DNA from: a virus
Length of the DNA stretch: 30,510 nucleotides
IMG/VR virus record: IMGVR_UViG_3300027851_000093
Location: 1 to 30,510 of that record
Direction: 5' to 3' (one strand)
Below the pieces are notes generated by a model. It ran no database searches. It worked only from the letters and a program-made list of their open reading frames with translations, and had not been told where the DNA came from. The first letter of the stretch is position 1, and every line of letters starts with the position of its first letter. Shown here piece after piece: positions 7,334-15,520 of the stretch. The translations under genes were made by a program, and so were the position numbers.

Positions 7334-8032
7334 ATGGGACTTTTGAGCGGATTGTTCGGGGGCAGTTCCTCGGAAACCACGGTGCCGGATTGGGTGCGTG
7401 ATCCGATTGAGCGGAACGTCAACCGTGCTGAGCGTGTCGCCGATATGGGATACGTCCCGTATTTCGGGCCGGACGTTGCCGCGTTCACCCCGATGCAGAA
7501 TGCGGCCTTCGACGGCACGAACATGGCGGCAAGTGCCTTTGGGATGCCCTCTGCCACGGGCAACGGGATGCCCGAACCCAAGACATACAGGGGTGGCATT
7601 CAGGGCTATTCATCCGGCCCGCTGTATAAGGACGCCTTGAAGCGGCTGGAGCGGCAGAACCCGAAACTCTACCAAGCCTTGGTTGCCATGAACCAGCCGC
7701 AGATGGCTCAGCCGCAGGCACCGGGCCAGCCCAATTCGCTGGCAAGCCTGTGGTGGGCCATGACCAACGGCGACATTACCAAGGATCAGTTCAACAGCAT
7801 GTTCAATATCGGCATGATCCGGCCCGGTTCGCAAGGCGGTGGCCCTGCCAGCACAAGGGGATTGCCTACTGGATCGGGCGGCGGGACGACTTCGATCAAC
7901 ACCCCGCTTTCATACGCGCCGGGCGGCGTGAATACGGCCAACCCCGGCTCGATGTTCAACCAGACTGCCGCAGGGCTGACGGGTGGGTTTAGCTTCGGCC
8001 CGTCCCGTCCTGTGTCCAATCCTCGGAGGTAA
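7334..8032 (+). CDS. Putative internal virion / ejection protein
   Basis: This 232-aa protein starts MGLLSGLFGGSSSETTVPDW, the kind of glycine-rich hydrophobic N-terminus found in podophage ejection proteins that are released into the host envelope. Residues 60-85 contain FTPMQNAAFDGTNMAASAFGM. The centre has a basic helix (YKDALKRLERQNPKLYQALVAMN) and the tail is Gly/Ser/Pro-rich low-complexity sequence. It belongs to a run of four to five similar genes between 7334 and 11998, consistent with a set of ejected proteins that make the trans-envelope DNA channel. The role is inferred from composition and order. Confidence 0.55.
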   Translation: MGLLSGLFGGSSSETTVPDWVRDPIERNVNRAERVADMGYVPYFGPDVAAFTPMQNAAFDGTNMAASAFGMPSATGNGMPEPKTYRGGIQGYSSGPLYKDALKRLERQNPKLYQALVAMNQPQMAQPQAPGQPNSLASLWWAMTNGDITKDQFNSMFNIGMIRPGSQGGGPASTRGLPTGSGGGTTSINTPLSYAPGGVNTANPGSMFNQTAAGLTGGFSFGPSRPVSNPRR

Positions 8033-8035
8033 GCC

Positions 8036-8635
8036 ATGTTTGCATTCAGCCAACAGGGGCAAGCGCCCAACGTCATGCAGACCTCGGCGAACCTGTTCAA
8101 TCAGGCCGCACAAGGGCCGAATATCCAAGCCTTCATGAACCCATACACGCAAAGCGTGATCAACACGACTGCGGCGGACATGGAACGCGGGCGGCAAATG
8201 ACGATCAACGACATCGGGGCGTCGGCCAGCGCGGCAGGGGCTTTCGGCGGATCGCGTCATGGCATTGCCGAGGCGGAAAGCAACCGCGCGTATTACGACA
8301 ATTTCGGGCGCACGATGGCGGGCCTGCGGTCCGATGGGTATAACAACGCGGTCACGAATGCGTTCCAGAACCAGATGAACCAGAGCGCGCTTGCGGGGCA
8401 GGGGTTCGGGTTCGGGCAGTCGATCAATCAGCAGCAGATGCAGCAAGGGGCTTTGCAGCAGGCATTGCAGCAGCAGCTCATCAACGCCGCAAAGCTGCAA
8501 TATGGCGGGTTCACAGGCGCCGGCAAAGACGGCGTGGCGCTGTTGAACAGCGTCCTTGCGAACATGCCGAATGTCGGGACGCAAACGCAAACGTCCAACC
8601 CCGGCCTGTTCGGTATGCTTTCCACGTTCCTGTGA
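8036..8635 (+). CDS. Putative internal virion / ejection protein, Gln/Ala-rich
   Basis: The 199-aa protein has IQAFMNPYTQSVINTTAADMERGR near residues 34-57 and ASAAGAFGGSRHGIAEAE near 63-80. The phrase AxxGAFGGSRHG recurs in podophage internal virion proteins. Residues 105-150 form a long Gln/Ala-rich helix (NQQQMQQGALQQALQQQLIN), likely coiled-coil. The start lies 4 bases after the previous stop with a good GGAGG Shine-Dalgarno (8025-8029). It probably acts with its neighbours in DNA ejection. No enzymatic motif is seen. Confidence 0.6.
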   Translation: MFAFSQQGQAPNVMQTSANLFNQAAQGPNIQAFMNPYTQSVINTTAADMERGRQMTINDIGASASAAGAFGGSRHGIAEAESNRAYYDNFGRTMAGLRSDGYNNAVTNAFQNQMNQSALAGQGFGFGQSINQQQMQQGALQQALQQQLINAAKLQYGGFTGAGKDGVALLNSVLANMPNVGTQTQTSNPGLFGMLSTFL

Positions 8636-8642
8636 GGCTGAC

Positions 8643-9299
8643 ATGGAGCAACAAGTCCTTGCCGGATTGGTGCAGCGTGGCATCCCCTTGCACATCGCGC
8701 AGGGCATCGTTGCGAACCTCATCGCGGAAAGCGGGCTAAACCCCGGCATCAACGAAATCGCCCCGCTTGTGCCGGGTTCCCGTGGGGGCTACGGGCTGGC
8801 GCAGTGGACAGGCCCGCGCCGTCGCCAATACGAAGCCTTCGCGGCGCAACGTGGGGTTTCACCTGACGACCTGAACGCGCAGTTGGACTTCCTGCAATGG
8901 GAGTTGCAGAACACGGAGCGGGGCGCGTGGGACAAGCTGCAAGGCGCGTCTGACCCTATCGAAGCCGCGCGGATTTTCTCGGACAGCTTCCTTCGCCCCG
9001 GCATCCCGCACATGGACCGCCGCTTGAGCGAAGCCGCGCGGATTGCGGGGCTGAATTACGGGCCGATGCCTGCGGGCGCAATGGCAGGGATTGCGCCGCA
9101 GTTTCCACAGCAGCAGGAAGATCCTTTGGACGGCATGGGGCTATTCTCGCGCATTGCGGCGATGAACGGCATTGCACAAGACGCGGACGCCTCGCCGTTG
9201 AAGAACCTGTGGAACATCATCACGGGCGCGAAGGCCGATCCCGCGACGATGGCAGCAATCAAATCGCGCCCTTCTGGGCTTCTGGGAATGTGGGGTTAA
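8643..9299 (+). CDS. Virion-associated lysozyme-like protein (phage tail lysozyme family)
   Basis: The first 130 residues resemble the phage tail lysozyme domain, which cuts peptidoglycan during entry. The N-terminal helix (VLAGLVQRGIPLHIAQGIV) runs into NLIAESGLNPG, where Glu29 is the likely catalytic acid. GGYGLAQWTGPRRRQ near 48-63 is the hallmark second motif of the family. A helical section DLNAQLDFLQWELQNTE and FLRPGIPHMDRRL complete the domain. Residues 135-218 are a Gly/Pro/Met-rich extension with no known fold. I chose the ATG at 8643 rather than one further upstream because it follows the previous stop by 8 bases. This enzyme is distinct from the muramidase at 21614, which is for final lysis. 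Confidence 0.75.
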   Translation: MEQQVLAGLVQRGIPLHIAQGIVANLIAESGLNPGINEIAPLVPGSRGGYGLAQWTGPRRRQYEAFAAQRGVSPDDLNAQLDFLQWELQNTERGAWDKLQGASDPIEAARIFSDSFLRPGIPHMDRRLSEAARIAGLNYGPMPAGAMAGIAPQFPQQQEDPLDGMGLFSRIAAMNGIAQDADASPLKNLWNIITGAKADPATMAAIKSRPSGLLGMWG

Positions 9300-9302
9300 G
9301 AC

Positions 9303-10355
9303 ATGGGATTGCTTGACGGCATTTTGGGCCCTGCCGGAAGTGAGCAGCGGTTGCAGATGAAGATGGGCCTCATGGGCCTGACGCACAACCCGAACCAGCA
9401 GTTGATGGCGCAATGGTCGAACGACCTTGCCGACATGCGGGGTGAGCGGAAGACGACCGAGGCGAACAACCGCACGCTGGAATGGCTTCGTTCTCAGGCA
9501 TCGCAATACCCGCAGCTTGCGCCGCTTTTGGGCGCGGCAGAGACGGGCAGCGTTGACATGGGAACCGTGGTCAACTCGGCCTTCCAGATCATTCAGGAAG
9601 CCAGCAAGCCGCAGGTTGCTGACCCGTGGGATGGCGTCAAGGTCATCGGGGATGAAGCTGTGCGGATGGGGCCGAATGGGGCCGAAGTGGTTTACAGCGG
9701 CGGGCCGGATGAACCGCTTGTTTCAATCAACACGGGCGAAAACAGCAGCGCATTCAACAAGAAGACCGATGAAGCGGCAGCAACGCGCTTTGACCAGTAT
9801 ATCCAAGGCGGTGCAGATGCGACCCGCATGATGGGCGACATTCAGACGCTTACCACGCTTGGAACGCAGATTGAGACGGGCGCTACGGCAGAGGCAATGG
9901 CCGCGATTGGCCCGTATGCGGAAGCGTTGGGCATCGACGTAGCTGGTCTGGACGCCGCGCAGGCATACAAGGCCATCGTTGACCGCATGGCACCTGCTAT
10001 GCGCCCGCCGGGGTCTGGTGCATCGTCCGACTTCGACGCGCGGCAGTTCCTGTCCAGCTTGCCCGCGCTTGGGCGGACGCCGGAAGGCAACCAGATCATT
10101 CTGGACACGCTCACATCAATCCAGCGGCACAAAATGGCGGCGGCGGAAATCGCGGCGCGCGCATTGCTTCCCCCCGGCGACCCGAACCGCATGACGTGGC
10201 AGGAGGCTGAGGCGGAAATTCGCAAGCTCGGCAACCCGTATGAGACGTTCAACGAGTATCGCAAGCGCGCGCCCAAGCCGACGAAGACGGAAACGCCTGC
10301 GCCTGTCGATGATGGCATCCCGACTTACAATCCTGAAACGGGAATGTGGGAATGA
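9303..10355 (+). CDS. Putative internal virion protein, 350 aa
   Basis: This protein starts MGLLDGILGPAGSEQRLQMK, similar in style to the protein at 7334, and is mostly predicted helical with an acidic/Gln composition. Residues 25-60 contain THNPNQQLMAQWSNDLADMR. Residues 100-150 hold a short beta patch (DPWDGVKVIGDEAVRMGPNG). A segment near 280-310 reads AAAEIAARALLPPGDPNRMTW. It ends PTYNPETGMWE, a phrase seen at the ends of phage internal proteins. It follows the lysozyme-like gene by 3 bases and couples to the next gene by ATGA. Its likely role is DNA ejection or internal core; no specific function is shown. Confidence 0.55.
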   Translation: MGLLDGILGPAGSEQRLQMKMGLMGLTHNPNQQLMAQWSNDLADMRGERKTTEANNRTLEWLRSQASQYPQLAPLLGAAETGSVDMGTVVNSAFQIIQEASKPQVADPWDGVKVIGDEAVRMGPNGAEVVYSGGPDEPLVSINTGENSSAFNKKTDEAAATRFDQYIQGGADATRMMGDIQTLTTLGTQIETGATAEAMAAIGPYAEALGIDVAGLDAAQAYKAIVDRMAPAMRPPGSGASSDFDARQFLSSLPALGRTPEGNQIILDTLTSIQRHKMAAAEIAARALLPPGDPNRMTWQEAEAEIRKLGNPYETFNEYRKRAPKPTKTETPAPVDDGIPTYNPETGMWE

Positions 10356-11998
10356 CAGAATTTATTGAAGTCCCGCTGCCAGATGGCGGTAAGGTTCGCT
10401 TTCCGAAGGGTATGTCTCGTGCCGACATGGCAGCGGCCCTGAATAAGCTGGAAAGCGCAAAGCCTATCACCATTGGCGGGCGCGTGGCCGATGCCGCGAA
10501 ATCGCTTGGCTCCGGCATTGTTCGCGGTGCTGCCGCACTTGCAGACATGCCGGGTGCTTTGGTGTCTGGTGCTGGCGACCTTGCGGCAAGCGGCGTAGAG
10601 TATCTGGGCGCACCGGAAGTCGCTAAAGGCTTGCGGGATGCAATGCGCAACACCCCGCTTGGCAGCGGCGACACGATGGGGCAGGGTGTCGATATGGTGG
10701 CCCCCAATGTGCGCCCGTTTGACCCCAGAACAACGGTCGGGGAATACGCGCAGACTGTTGGCGAATTTCTACCCGGATCAATGCTTGGGGGCGGCGGCAC
10801 GGTCGGTAATGCCATCCGCTACGGCGTTCTGCCCGGCCTTGCGTCTGAGGCGGCAGGGCAAGCAACAGAAGGGACTGCGGCAGAACCGTATGCGCGATTT
10901 GCTGCCCCGATTTTGACAACGCTTCTTACGGGACGCCCAACTAGTAACGCTTCGCCCATTCTGCCGACCGATCCGGAAGACGCTAAGATGGCCGAAACGC
11001 TTTTGCGGAGCGGCATTCGCCCGACCGTTGGCCAGACCACGGGAAGCGACTTTATGCGGAGGCTTGAAGGGTCTTTGGACGTTCTGCCGCAACAGGCGGA
11101 CGATGTGACCGCAGCGGCGATGAAAACGACAGGCAGCAACGCCACGCGCGCAACGCCTGAGGCGCTTAAGCAAGCATCCGACGAAATCGTAACGGTCATG
11201 AACCAAGCCGTTGATGGCGTCAGTTTCAAGCCAAATTCCGGCATGGCGCAGCAAGCTGATGACGTTGTGAAGGATTACCTGCGCAGCACCGCACAGGGCA
11301 ACATCGTTCCAGATGTGCGGAATATCGCAGATGAGATCATGGACGCGGCCACCAGCCCGAAGGGCGCAACGCTTGATCTGTCAACGCTAAAGGACTGGCG
11401 TTCCCGTCTCGGCAGGTTGCTTCAAAGCAATGATCCGCAGGTGCGTGACGCAGCTTGGGGGCTACGCACCATCATCGACGACGCCACCGAGGCGCAACTG
11501 GTGGCGGCGGGCCGTGAAGCCGACGTGGCACGTCTTGCAACTGCCCGCCAGCAATATCGCAACTGGATTGCCATTGCGGACGCGGCCACGCGCGCCGGGG
11601 CTGAGAACGGCATTCTTAGCCCTACACAACTTTATCAATCCATCGTCAGGTCGCAGGGCCGCCGCAACGTTGCTGTAGGTAACACGACTGAACTCGGCGG
11701 TCTGGCCCGTGCTGCCGCTGGCATCTTGCGGCCCGCAAGCACTGTCGCCCCCGGCGCGGTTCGCAGCGCGTCACCCCAAGCTATTGCGGGCCTCATCGGC
11801 GCTGGGGCTGCTAACGCGCTGGTGCCGGGTTCACCATTCGTGGCTGGCTTGCTCGGGGCTGGTGCGGGCGTTGCGGCCACAAGTGCAATGCAGGCGGCAA
11901 TGCGTTCAACGCCTGTGCAATCGCTTCTAATGGACCCCGCGATGCGTGGCGCGCAGTCGTTGCTGACAGTGCCGGGGGCTACGGCAGGTCAACGCTAG
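10352..11998 (+). CDS. Putative large internal virion / ejection protein, 548 aa
   Basis: This is the largest of the ejection-type proteins. I chose the ATG at 10352, which overlaps the previous stop as ATGA, instead of the in-frame ATG two codons earlier. Residues 1-35 (FIEVPLPDGGKVRFPKGMS, then ADMAAALNKLE) form a small domain common at the N-terminus of phage injection proteins. Residues 45-90 are Gly/Ala-rich and hydrophobic (GSGIVRGAAALADMPGALVS). The middle is helical with many Asp/Thr/Arg residues. The last 110 residues contain two hydrophobic Ala/Gly-rich stretches (ASPQAIAGLIGAGAANALVP and FVAGLLGAGAGVAATSA), probable membrane-active helices. This suits a protein that forms part of the DNA conduit. 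Confidence 0.6.
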   Translation: MTEFIEVPLPDGGKVRFPKGMSRADMAAALNKLESAKPITIGGRVADAAKSLGSGIVRGAAALADMPGALVSGAGDLAASGVEYLGAPEVAKGLRDAMRNTPLGSGDTMGQGVDMVAPNVRPFDPRTTVGEYAQTVGEFLPGSMLGGGGTVGNAIRYGVLPGLASEAAGQATEGTAAEPYARFAAPILTTLLTGRPTSNASPILPTDPEDAKMAETLLRSGIRPTVGQTTGSDFMRRLEGSLDVLPQQADDVTAAAMKTTGSNATRATPEALKQASDEIVTVMNQAVDGVSFKPNSGMAQQADDVVKDYLRSTAQGNIVPDVRNIADEIMDAATSPKGATLDLSTLKDWRSRLGRLLQSNDPQVRDAAWGLRTIIDDATEAQLVAAGREADVARLATARQQYRNWIAIADAATRAGAENGILSPTQLYQSIVRSQGRRNVAVGNTTELGGLARAAAGILRPASTVAPGAVRSASPQAIAGLIGAGAANALVPGSPFVAGLLGAGAGVAATSAMQAAMRSTPVQSLLMDPAMRGAQSLLTVPGATAGQR

Positions 11999-12096
11999 AT
12001 GAAGGAAACGACGACGCCATAAATGAGGAATGCCGCCGCTGTCGTCATCACGACGAACAACGCCAATAGCGTCAAAGCTGCCAGCACGTCCTTCAT
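11995..12096 (-). CDS. Possible antisense 33-aa single-span membrane peptide
   Basis: On the minus strand an ATG at 12094-12096 follows a GGGGG Shine-Dalgarno and opens 33 codons ending in TAG at 11995-11997. The product starts MKDVLAALTLLALFVVM and is nearly all hydrophobic after Asp3, consistent with one transmembrane helix. It fills most of the otherwise gene-free space between two late gene blocks and faces the opposite way to them. A weak minus-strand promoter (TTGTTT, 18 bases, TAGGCT) lies upstream. It could be a small membrane regulator or a chance ORF. Confidence 0.35.
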   Translation of the reverse strand: MKDVLAALTLLALFVVMTTAAAFLIYGVVVSFI

Positions 12097-12138
12097 CCCC
12101 CAAGCCTACCACCACACGGGGCGGAAAAACAACAGGGT

Positions 12139-12167
12139 TTGATCCCGCCGCAAAAATCCGCTATCCT
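12139..12167 (+). promoter_or_regulatory. Candidate sigma70-type promoter ahead of the portal gene
   Basis: TTGATC at 12139-12144 and TATCCT at 12162-12167 are separated by exactly 17 bases, which is optimal for a vegetative promoter. Each hexamer matches four of the six consensus bases. Transcription would start near 12174 and at once meet the terminator at 12196-12222, giving a short leader RNA before the portal gene. Confidence 0.45.
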
Positions 12168-12195
12168 CTGCGGGACTAATCATGTCCTGCGCCAA

Positions 12196-12222
12196 GCCTC
12201 GCCCTAACCGGCGGGGCTTTTT
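12196..12222 (+). terminator. Rho-independent terminator or attenuator before the portal gene
   Basis: GCCTCGCC (12196-12203) pairs with GGCGGGGC (12210-12217) through 8 pairs including one G-T, with a 6-nt loop and five Ts. It can end readthrough from the ejection-protein genes. Because a candidate promoter lies 30 bases upstream and the portal ATG 18 bases downstream, it could also attenuate the head operon. GAGG at 12230-12233 is the portal Shine-Dalgarno. Confidence 0.8.
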
Positions 12223-12239
12223 GCATTCCGAGGCCACGT

Positions 12240-14321
12240 ATGAAGCCCAAGAAGCTGTCACAGGACCAGATACAGTCCACGCTCACAAACGCCATTCAAG
12301 AAGCCGTCAGCTTCATTGAAAGCGAAATTGCGCCGGACCGTATCAAGGCCCAAAAATACTTCGACGGGCATGTTGACCTTGGCCACGAAGAAGGCCGCTC
12401 CAAGGTTGTCGCTACGAAGTGCCGTGACACCATCCGTGCGGTGAAACCGTCGCTTATGCGCGTTTTCCTGCAATCCTCGCGTCCGGTGGAGTTTGTCCCG
12501 CGCCGCCCGCAGGCCGTGCAGGAAGCCGAACAGAAGACGCAATACGCCTCGTATATCTTCGAGCGCAATGACGGCTTCATGCTTCTGAGCGATGCGTTTG
12601 ACGACGCGTTGAAGAAAAAGGTCGGCATCCTCAAGGCATGGTATGAGGAAGCCGCCGAAGTCGAAGTGGATGACTACACCGGGCTGAGCGAAGAGCAGAT
12701 TGCGTTCCTCGCGTCCGATCCCGAAGTGGAAATCCTTGAGCAGGAAGCCGAACAGGAAGCTGTGATCGGCCCGGACGGGATGATGGTTTCCCCGGCAACG
12801 TATAGCGCCAAGGTTGCCAGAACTTCGCGCCGTGGCGAAATCAAGATCAAGGCCGTCGCGCCTGAAGATTTCTTCGTGGATCGGTCGGCCACGTCCATCG
12901 AGGATTGCTACGTCTGCGGCAACTCCACCGAAGCCCGCGTGGGGGAAGTCGTGGATATGGGGTTTGACTTCGAGACCGTCTACGACCTCGCCGGGGTGGG
13001 TGACAGTTCGGTTGACGAGGAAGAAGAACTGCAACGTCGCGGGTGGGACAGCGAAGACGAGCAGGACCACAACGACCCGTCAATGCGGAAAATCCTGCTG
13101 ACGGAAGCCTACATGAAGATGGACATTGAAGGCACGGGCGTTCCCCGGCTTTACAAGTTCATCTGCGCGTCTGAGAAATACACCATCCTTGATTACGAAC
13201 TGGCAGACGTGAACCCGTATGCCGTGTTTGAAGTTGACCCCGAGGCGCATACGTTCTTCGGTCGGTCGCTGGTGGACATCATCATTGACGATCAGGACGC
13301 CGCCACGTCGCTTCTGCGGGGCTTGCTGGATAACATCGCAATGGTGAACAACCCGCGTCTCGTTGTGGGGCCGGGCGTCAATATGGATGACGTGCTGAAT
13401 AACGAGATCGGCGCAGTCATCCGTGCAAAAGACATCAACGCCGTGAGGGAGTTGACCATCGGCGGCATGGCATCGTCCGTGCTTCCGGCCATCGGCTATT
13501 ACGATGAAGTCATTCGCGGCAAGACGGGGGTTTCCGGCGCTGGCATGGGGCTGGACGCCGATGTGCTGCAAAGCCAAACCGCCCAAGGCGTGAACGCGGC
13601 GGTTCAAGCAGCAAATCAGGTTTCGGAACTGATCGCCCGTCACTTGGCCGAAGGCGGCATGAAGCGGCTGTTCAAGATCATCGCGCAGCTTGCACGGCAG
13701 CACCCGAACCCCGACGAAATGATGCGCGTCAACGGGCAGTTCGTTCCCGTCGATCCGCGTTCTTGGACGGCTGATGCTGACCTGATCTGCAATGTTGGAT
13801 TGGGAACGGGCAAGCACGAAGAACGCGCAATGGTTCTGCGGGAAGTCCTGCAAAGCCAGATGAACCTGTGGCAAGCCTACGGCCCGTCCAATGGCCTCGT
13901 TACCATGACGAACATCCGCAACACCTTCGCGGATATTCTCACCCACGCGGGCTTGCACAACACGGAACGGTATTACCAGCCGATGGACCCGCAACGGGAA
14001 CAGATGCTGGCCCAGCAGGCGGCACAGGCAGCGCAGGGTCAACAGCAGGCAAGCGACCCCAACGCGGCGTTCATGGCCGCAGAGCAGATGAAGGTATCGG
14101 CCCGCGTTCAAGCCGACATGGCGAAGAACCAAATCGACGCCGAGCGGGCGCGCATGGAAGACGACCGCCTGCGCGATCAAATGGCGCAAGACCTCTACAT
14201 CAAGCAAGCCGAAATCGCCGCCAAATACGGCGCGCAGGTAAACATCGCGGCCATCAAGGCCGAGCAGGACGCCATGCGCCAAATGCAACCGCCGATGATG
14301 CCCCAAAGGATGCCTCGGTAA
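12240..14321 (+). CDS. Portal protein (SU10-like)
   Basis: The 693-aa protein forms the dodecameric ring at the capsid vertex through which DNA passes. Its length and layout suit podophage portals. An N-terminal helical region leads to RSKVVATKCRDTIRAVKPSL at about 54-73, and FVPRRPQAVQEAEQKTQYASY and KKKVGILKAWYEE mark the core wing region. The acidic stretch EVEILEQEAEQEA is an insert. Residues about 330-470 contain the ASEKYTILDYE and AHTFFGRSLVDIIIDDQDA stem-type phrases, then the GKTGVSGAGMGLD segment, typical of portals in this group. The last 90 residues are a Gln/Ala-rich helix resembling the portal barrel. It opens the head gene block after the terminator at 12196. Confidence 0.9.
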   Translation: MKPKKLSQDQIQSTLTNAIQEAVSFIESEIAPDRIKAQKYFDGHVDLGHEEGRSKVVATKCRDTIRAVKPSLMRVFLQSSRPVEFVPRRPQAVQEAEQKTQYASYIFERNDGFMLLSDAFDDALKKKVGILKAWYEEAAEVEVDDYTGLSEEQIAFLASDPEVEILEQEAEQEAVIGPDGMMVSPATYSAKVARTSRRGEIKIKAVAPEDFFVDRSATSIEDCYVCGNSTEARVGEVVDMGFDFETVYDLAGVGDSSVDEEEELQRRGWDSEDEQDHNDPSMRKILLTEAYMKMDIEGTGVPRLYKFICASEKYTILDYELADVNPYAVFEVDPEAHTFFGRSLVDIIIDDQDAATSLLRGLLDNIAMVNNPRLVVGPGVNMDDVLNNEIGAVIRAKDINAVRELTIGGMASSVLPAIGYYDEVIRGKTGVSGAGMGLDADVLQSQTAQGVNAAVQAANQVSELIARHLAEGGMKRLFKIIAQLARQHPNPDEMMRVNGQFVPVDPRSWTADADLICNVGLGTGKHEERAMVLREVLQSQMNLWQAYGPSNGLVTMTNIRNTFADILTHAGLHNTERYYQPMDPQREQMLAQQAAQAAQGQQQASDPNAAFMAAEQMKVSARVQADMAKNQIDAERARMEDDRLRDQMAQDLYIKQAEIAAKYGAQVNIAAIKAEQDAMRQMQPPMMPQRMPR

Positions 14322-14324
14322 CAC

Positions 14325-14564
14325 ATGTCACAAATCAAGCAACGTGCCGCCGAAGCCCGCGCGCTTCTGGCGAATGAAGCCCTTTTGTCCGTCCTGTCCG
14401 AAATCAAGGACGACGCGACAGCCGTGTTTCTCAATCCCTTCTCAGGAATTGAGGAAATCGCCCGCGCCCATGAGGGCGTGAGGGCCGTTGAAACCGTCCT
14501 AGCGGCCCTGAATGCGCGGATCGACGCGCAGACGGTCGAGGACAAAAAAGGATCTGCACCGTGA
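14325..14564 (+). CDS. Small helical protein between portal and scaffold
   Basis: This protein has 79 residues and is nearly all helix (RAAEARALLANEALLSVLSE, then IEEIARAHEGVRAVETVLAAL). Small helical proteins of similar size lie at this spot in many podophage head operons, but their job is unknown. Its stop overlaps the GTG start of the scaffold gene (GTGA). An assembly-accessory role is plausible from position only. Confidence 0.65.
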   Translation: MSQIKQRAAEARALLANEALLSVLSEIKDDATAVFLNPFSGIEEIARAHEGVRAVETVLAALNARIDAQTVEDKKGSAP

Positions 14565-15502
14565 CTGGCACGACAGACCCGCTTGAGGCAGCGGTCAATA
14601 GCCTATTGATGCCCGAAACTCCGGAAGAAACGGCGGAAGCACCCGTTGAAGAACGGCCCGAACCCGAAGAAACCGAAGTCGAGGAAGTCACCGCCGAAAC
14701 GGATGAGGCGGAAGAAGAACCATCCGTAGAGGATGAAGCCGAAGACCAGCCCGAACCGGAAGCGCCTTCCAAATACACCGTCAAGGTTGACGGCAAGGAA
14801 GTGGAAGTAACGCTTGACGAGTTGATGCGCGGCTATTCAGGTCAGGCGTATATCCAGCGTGGGATGCAGGAAGTTGCCGAGGCCCGGAAACAGGCCAAGG
14901 AACAAGCCGAAACCCTCGCACAGCAGCAAGCCGCCGTAATTGCGTTGGTGCAAGAAATCCAAACGCAAGGCGTCGTCCAAGCCCCTCAGCCGCCCAACCC
15001 CGACTTGGTTAAAACGGACCCCTTCGGCTATGTCGAAGCCAAAGCCCGGTATGATCAGGAAATGGTGCAATACCAGCGGCAGCAGGCCCAGCTCCAAGCC
15101 CTTCAAGCGCAACAGGCTCAGATCGAGCAAGTGCAGCGCCAAGAGGTTCTCGCGGAACAGGCCCGCATTCTCAAGGAACGCATTCCCGAATTTGCCGACG
15201 CCAAAAAGGCAGGCGAATTGCAGCGGAAACTGTGGACCTTCGGAAAAGAGGCATACGGTCTTTCAGACGCGGAATTGTCGCAGATTACCGACGCCCGCGT
15301 TGTGATGGCCCTGCATGACGCCATGCGTTACCGCGAACTTCGCGCCGGGACGGTTCCCGCCAAAAAGGCCGAACCACCGAAAACCGTGAAGCCCGCCGCC
15401 AAACGCCCGGAACCCGCGCAGCTTGCCCGCGCCCGTGAACTTGAAAAAGCAAGGAAGTCAGGGAAGCCCGAGGCTTTCATTGACCTCTTGCTGCAACGCT
15501 AA
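14561..15502 (+). CDS. Scaffold protein
   Basis: This protein directs capsid assembly and leaves before or during DNA packaging. It has 313 residues and starts at a GTG that overlaps the preceding stop, with AAAGGATC upstream. Residues 14-68 are extremely acidic and repetitive in Glu/Pro (PETPEETAEAPVEERPEPEE). A small beta patch KYTVKVDGKEVEVTLDELM (70-88) is a recurring scaffold element. It is followed by a long Gln/Ala/Glu coiled coil (about 100-215) and a basic C-terminus rich in Lys/Arg/Pro, the part that usually contacts the capsid protein. The position directly before the capsid gene is standard. Confidence 0.85.
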   Translation: MTGTTDPLEAAVNSLLMPETPEETAEAPVEERPEPEETEVEEVTAETDEAEEEPSVEDEAEDQPEPEAPSKYTVKVDGKEVEVTLDELMRGYSGQAYIQRGMQEVAEARKQAKEQAETLAQQQAAVIALVQEIQTQGVVQAPQPPNPDLVKTDPFGYVEAKARYDQEMVQYQRQQAQLQALQAQQAQIEQVQRQEVLAEQARILKERIPEFADAKKAGELQRKLWTFGKEAYGLSDAELSQITDARVVMALHDAMRYRELRAGTVPAKKAEPPKTVKPAAKRPEPAQLARARELEKARKSGKPEAFIDLLLQR

Positions 15503-15520
15503 ACTCCAAGGAGTAGGGTC

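Noticed and set aside
13080-14324. Long minus-strand open frame opposite the portal gene
   Set aside because: GC-rich coding DNA often leaves open frames on the other strand; the product (His/Val/Arg-rich) has no motif and the portal protein is clearly real.
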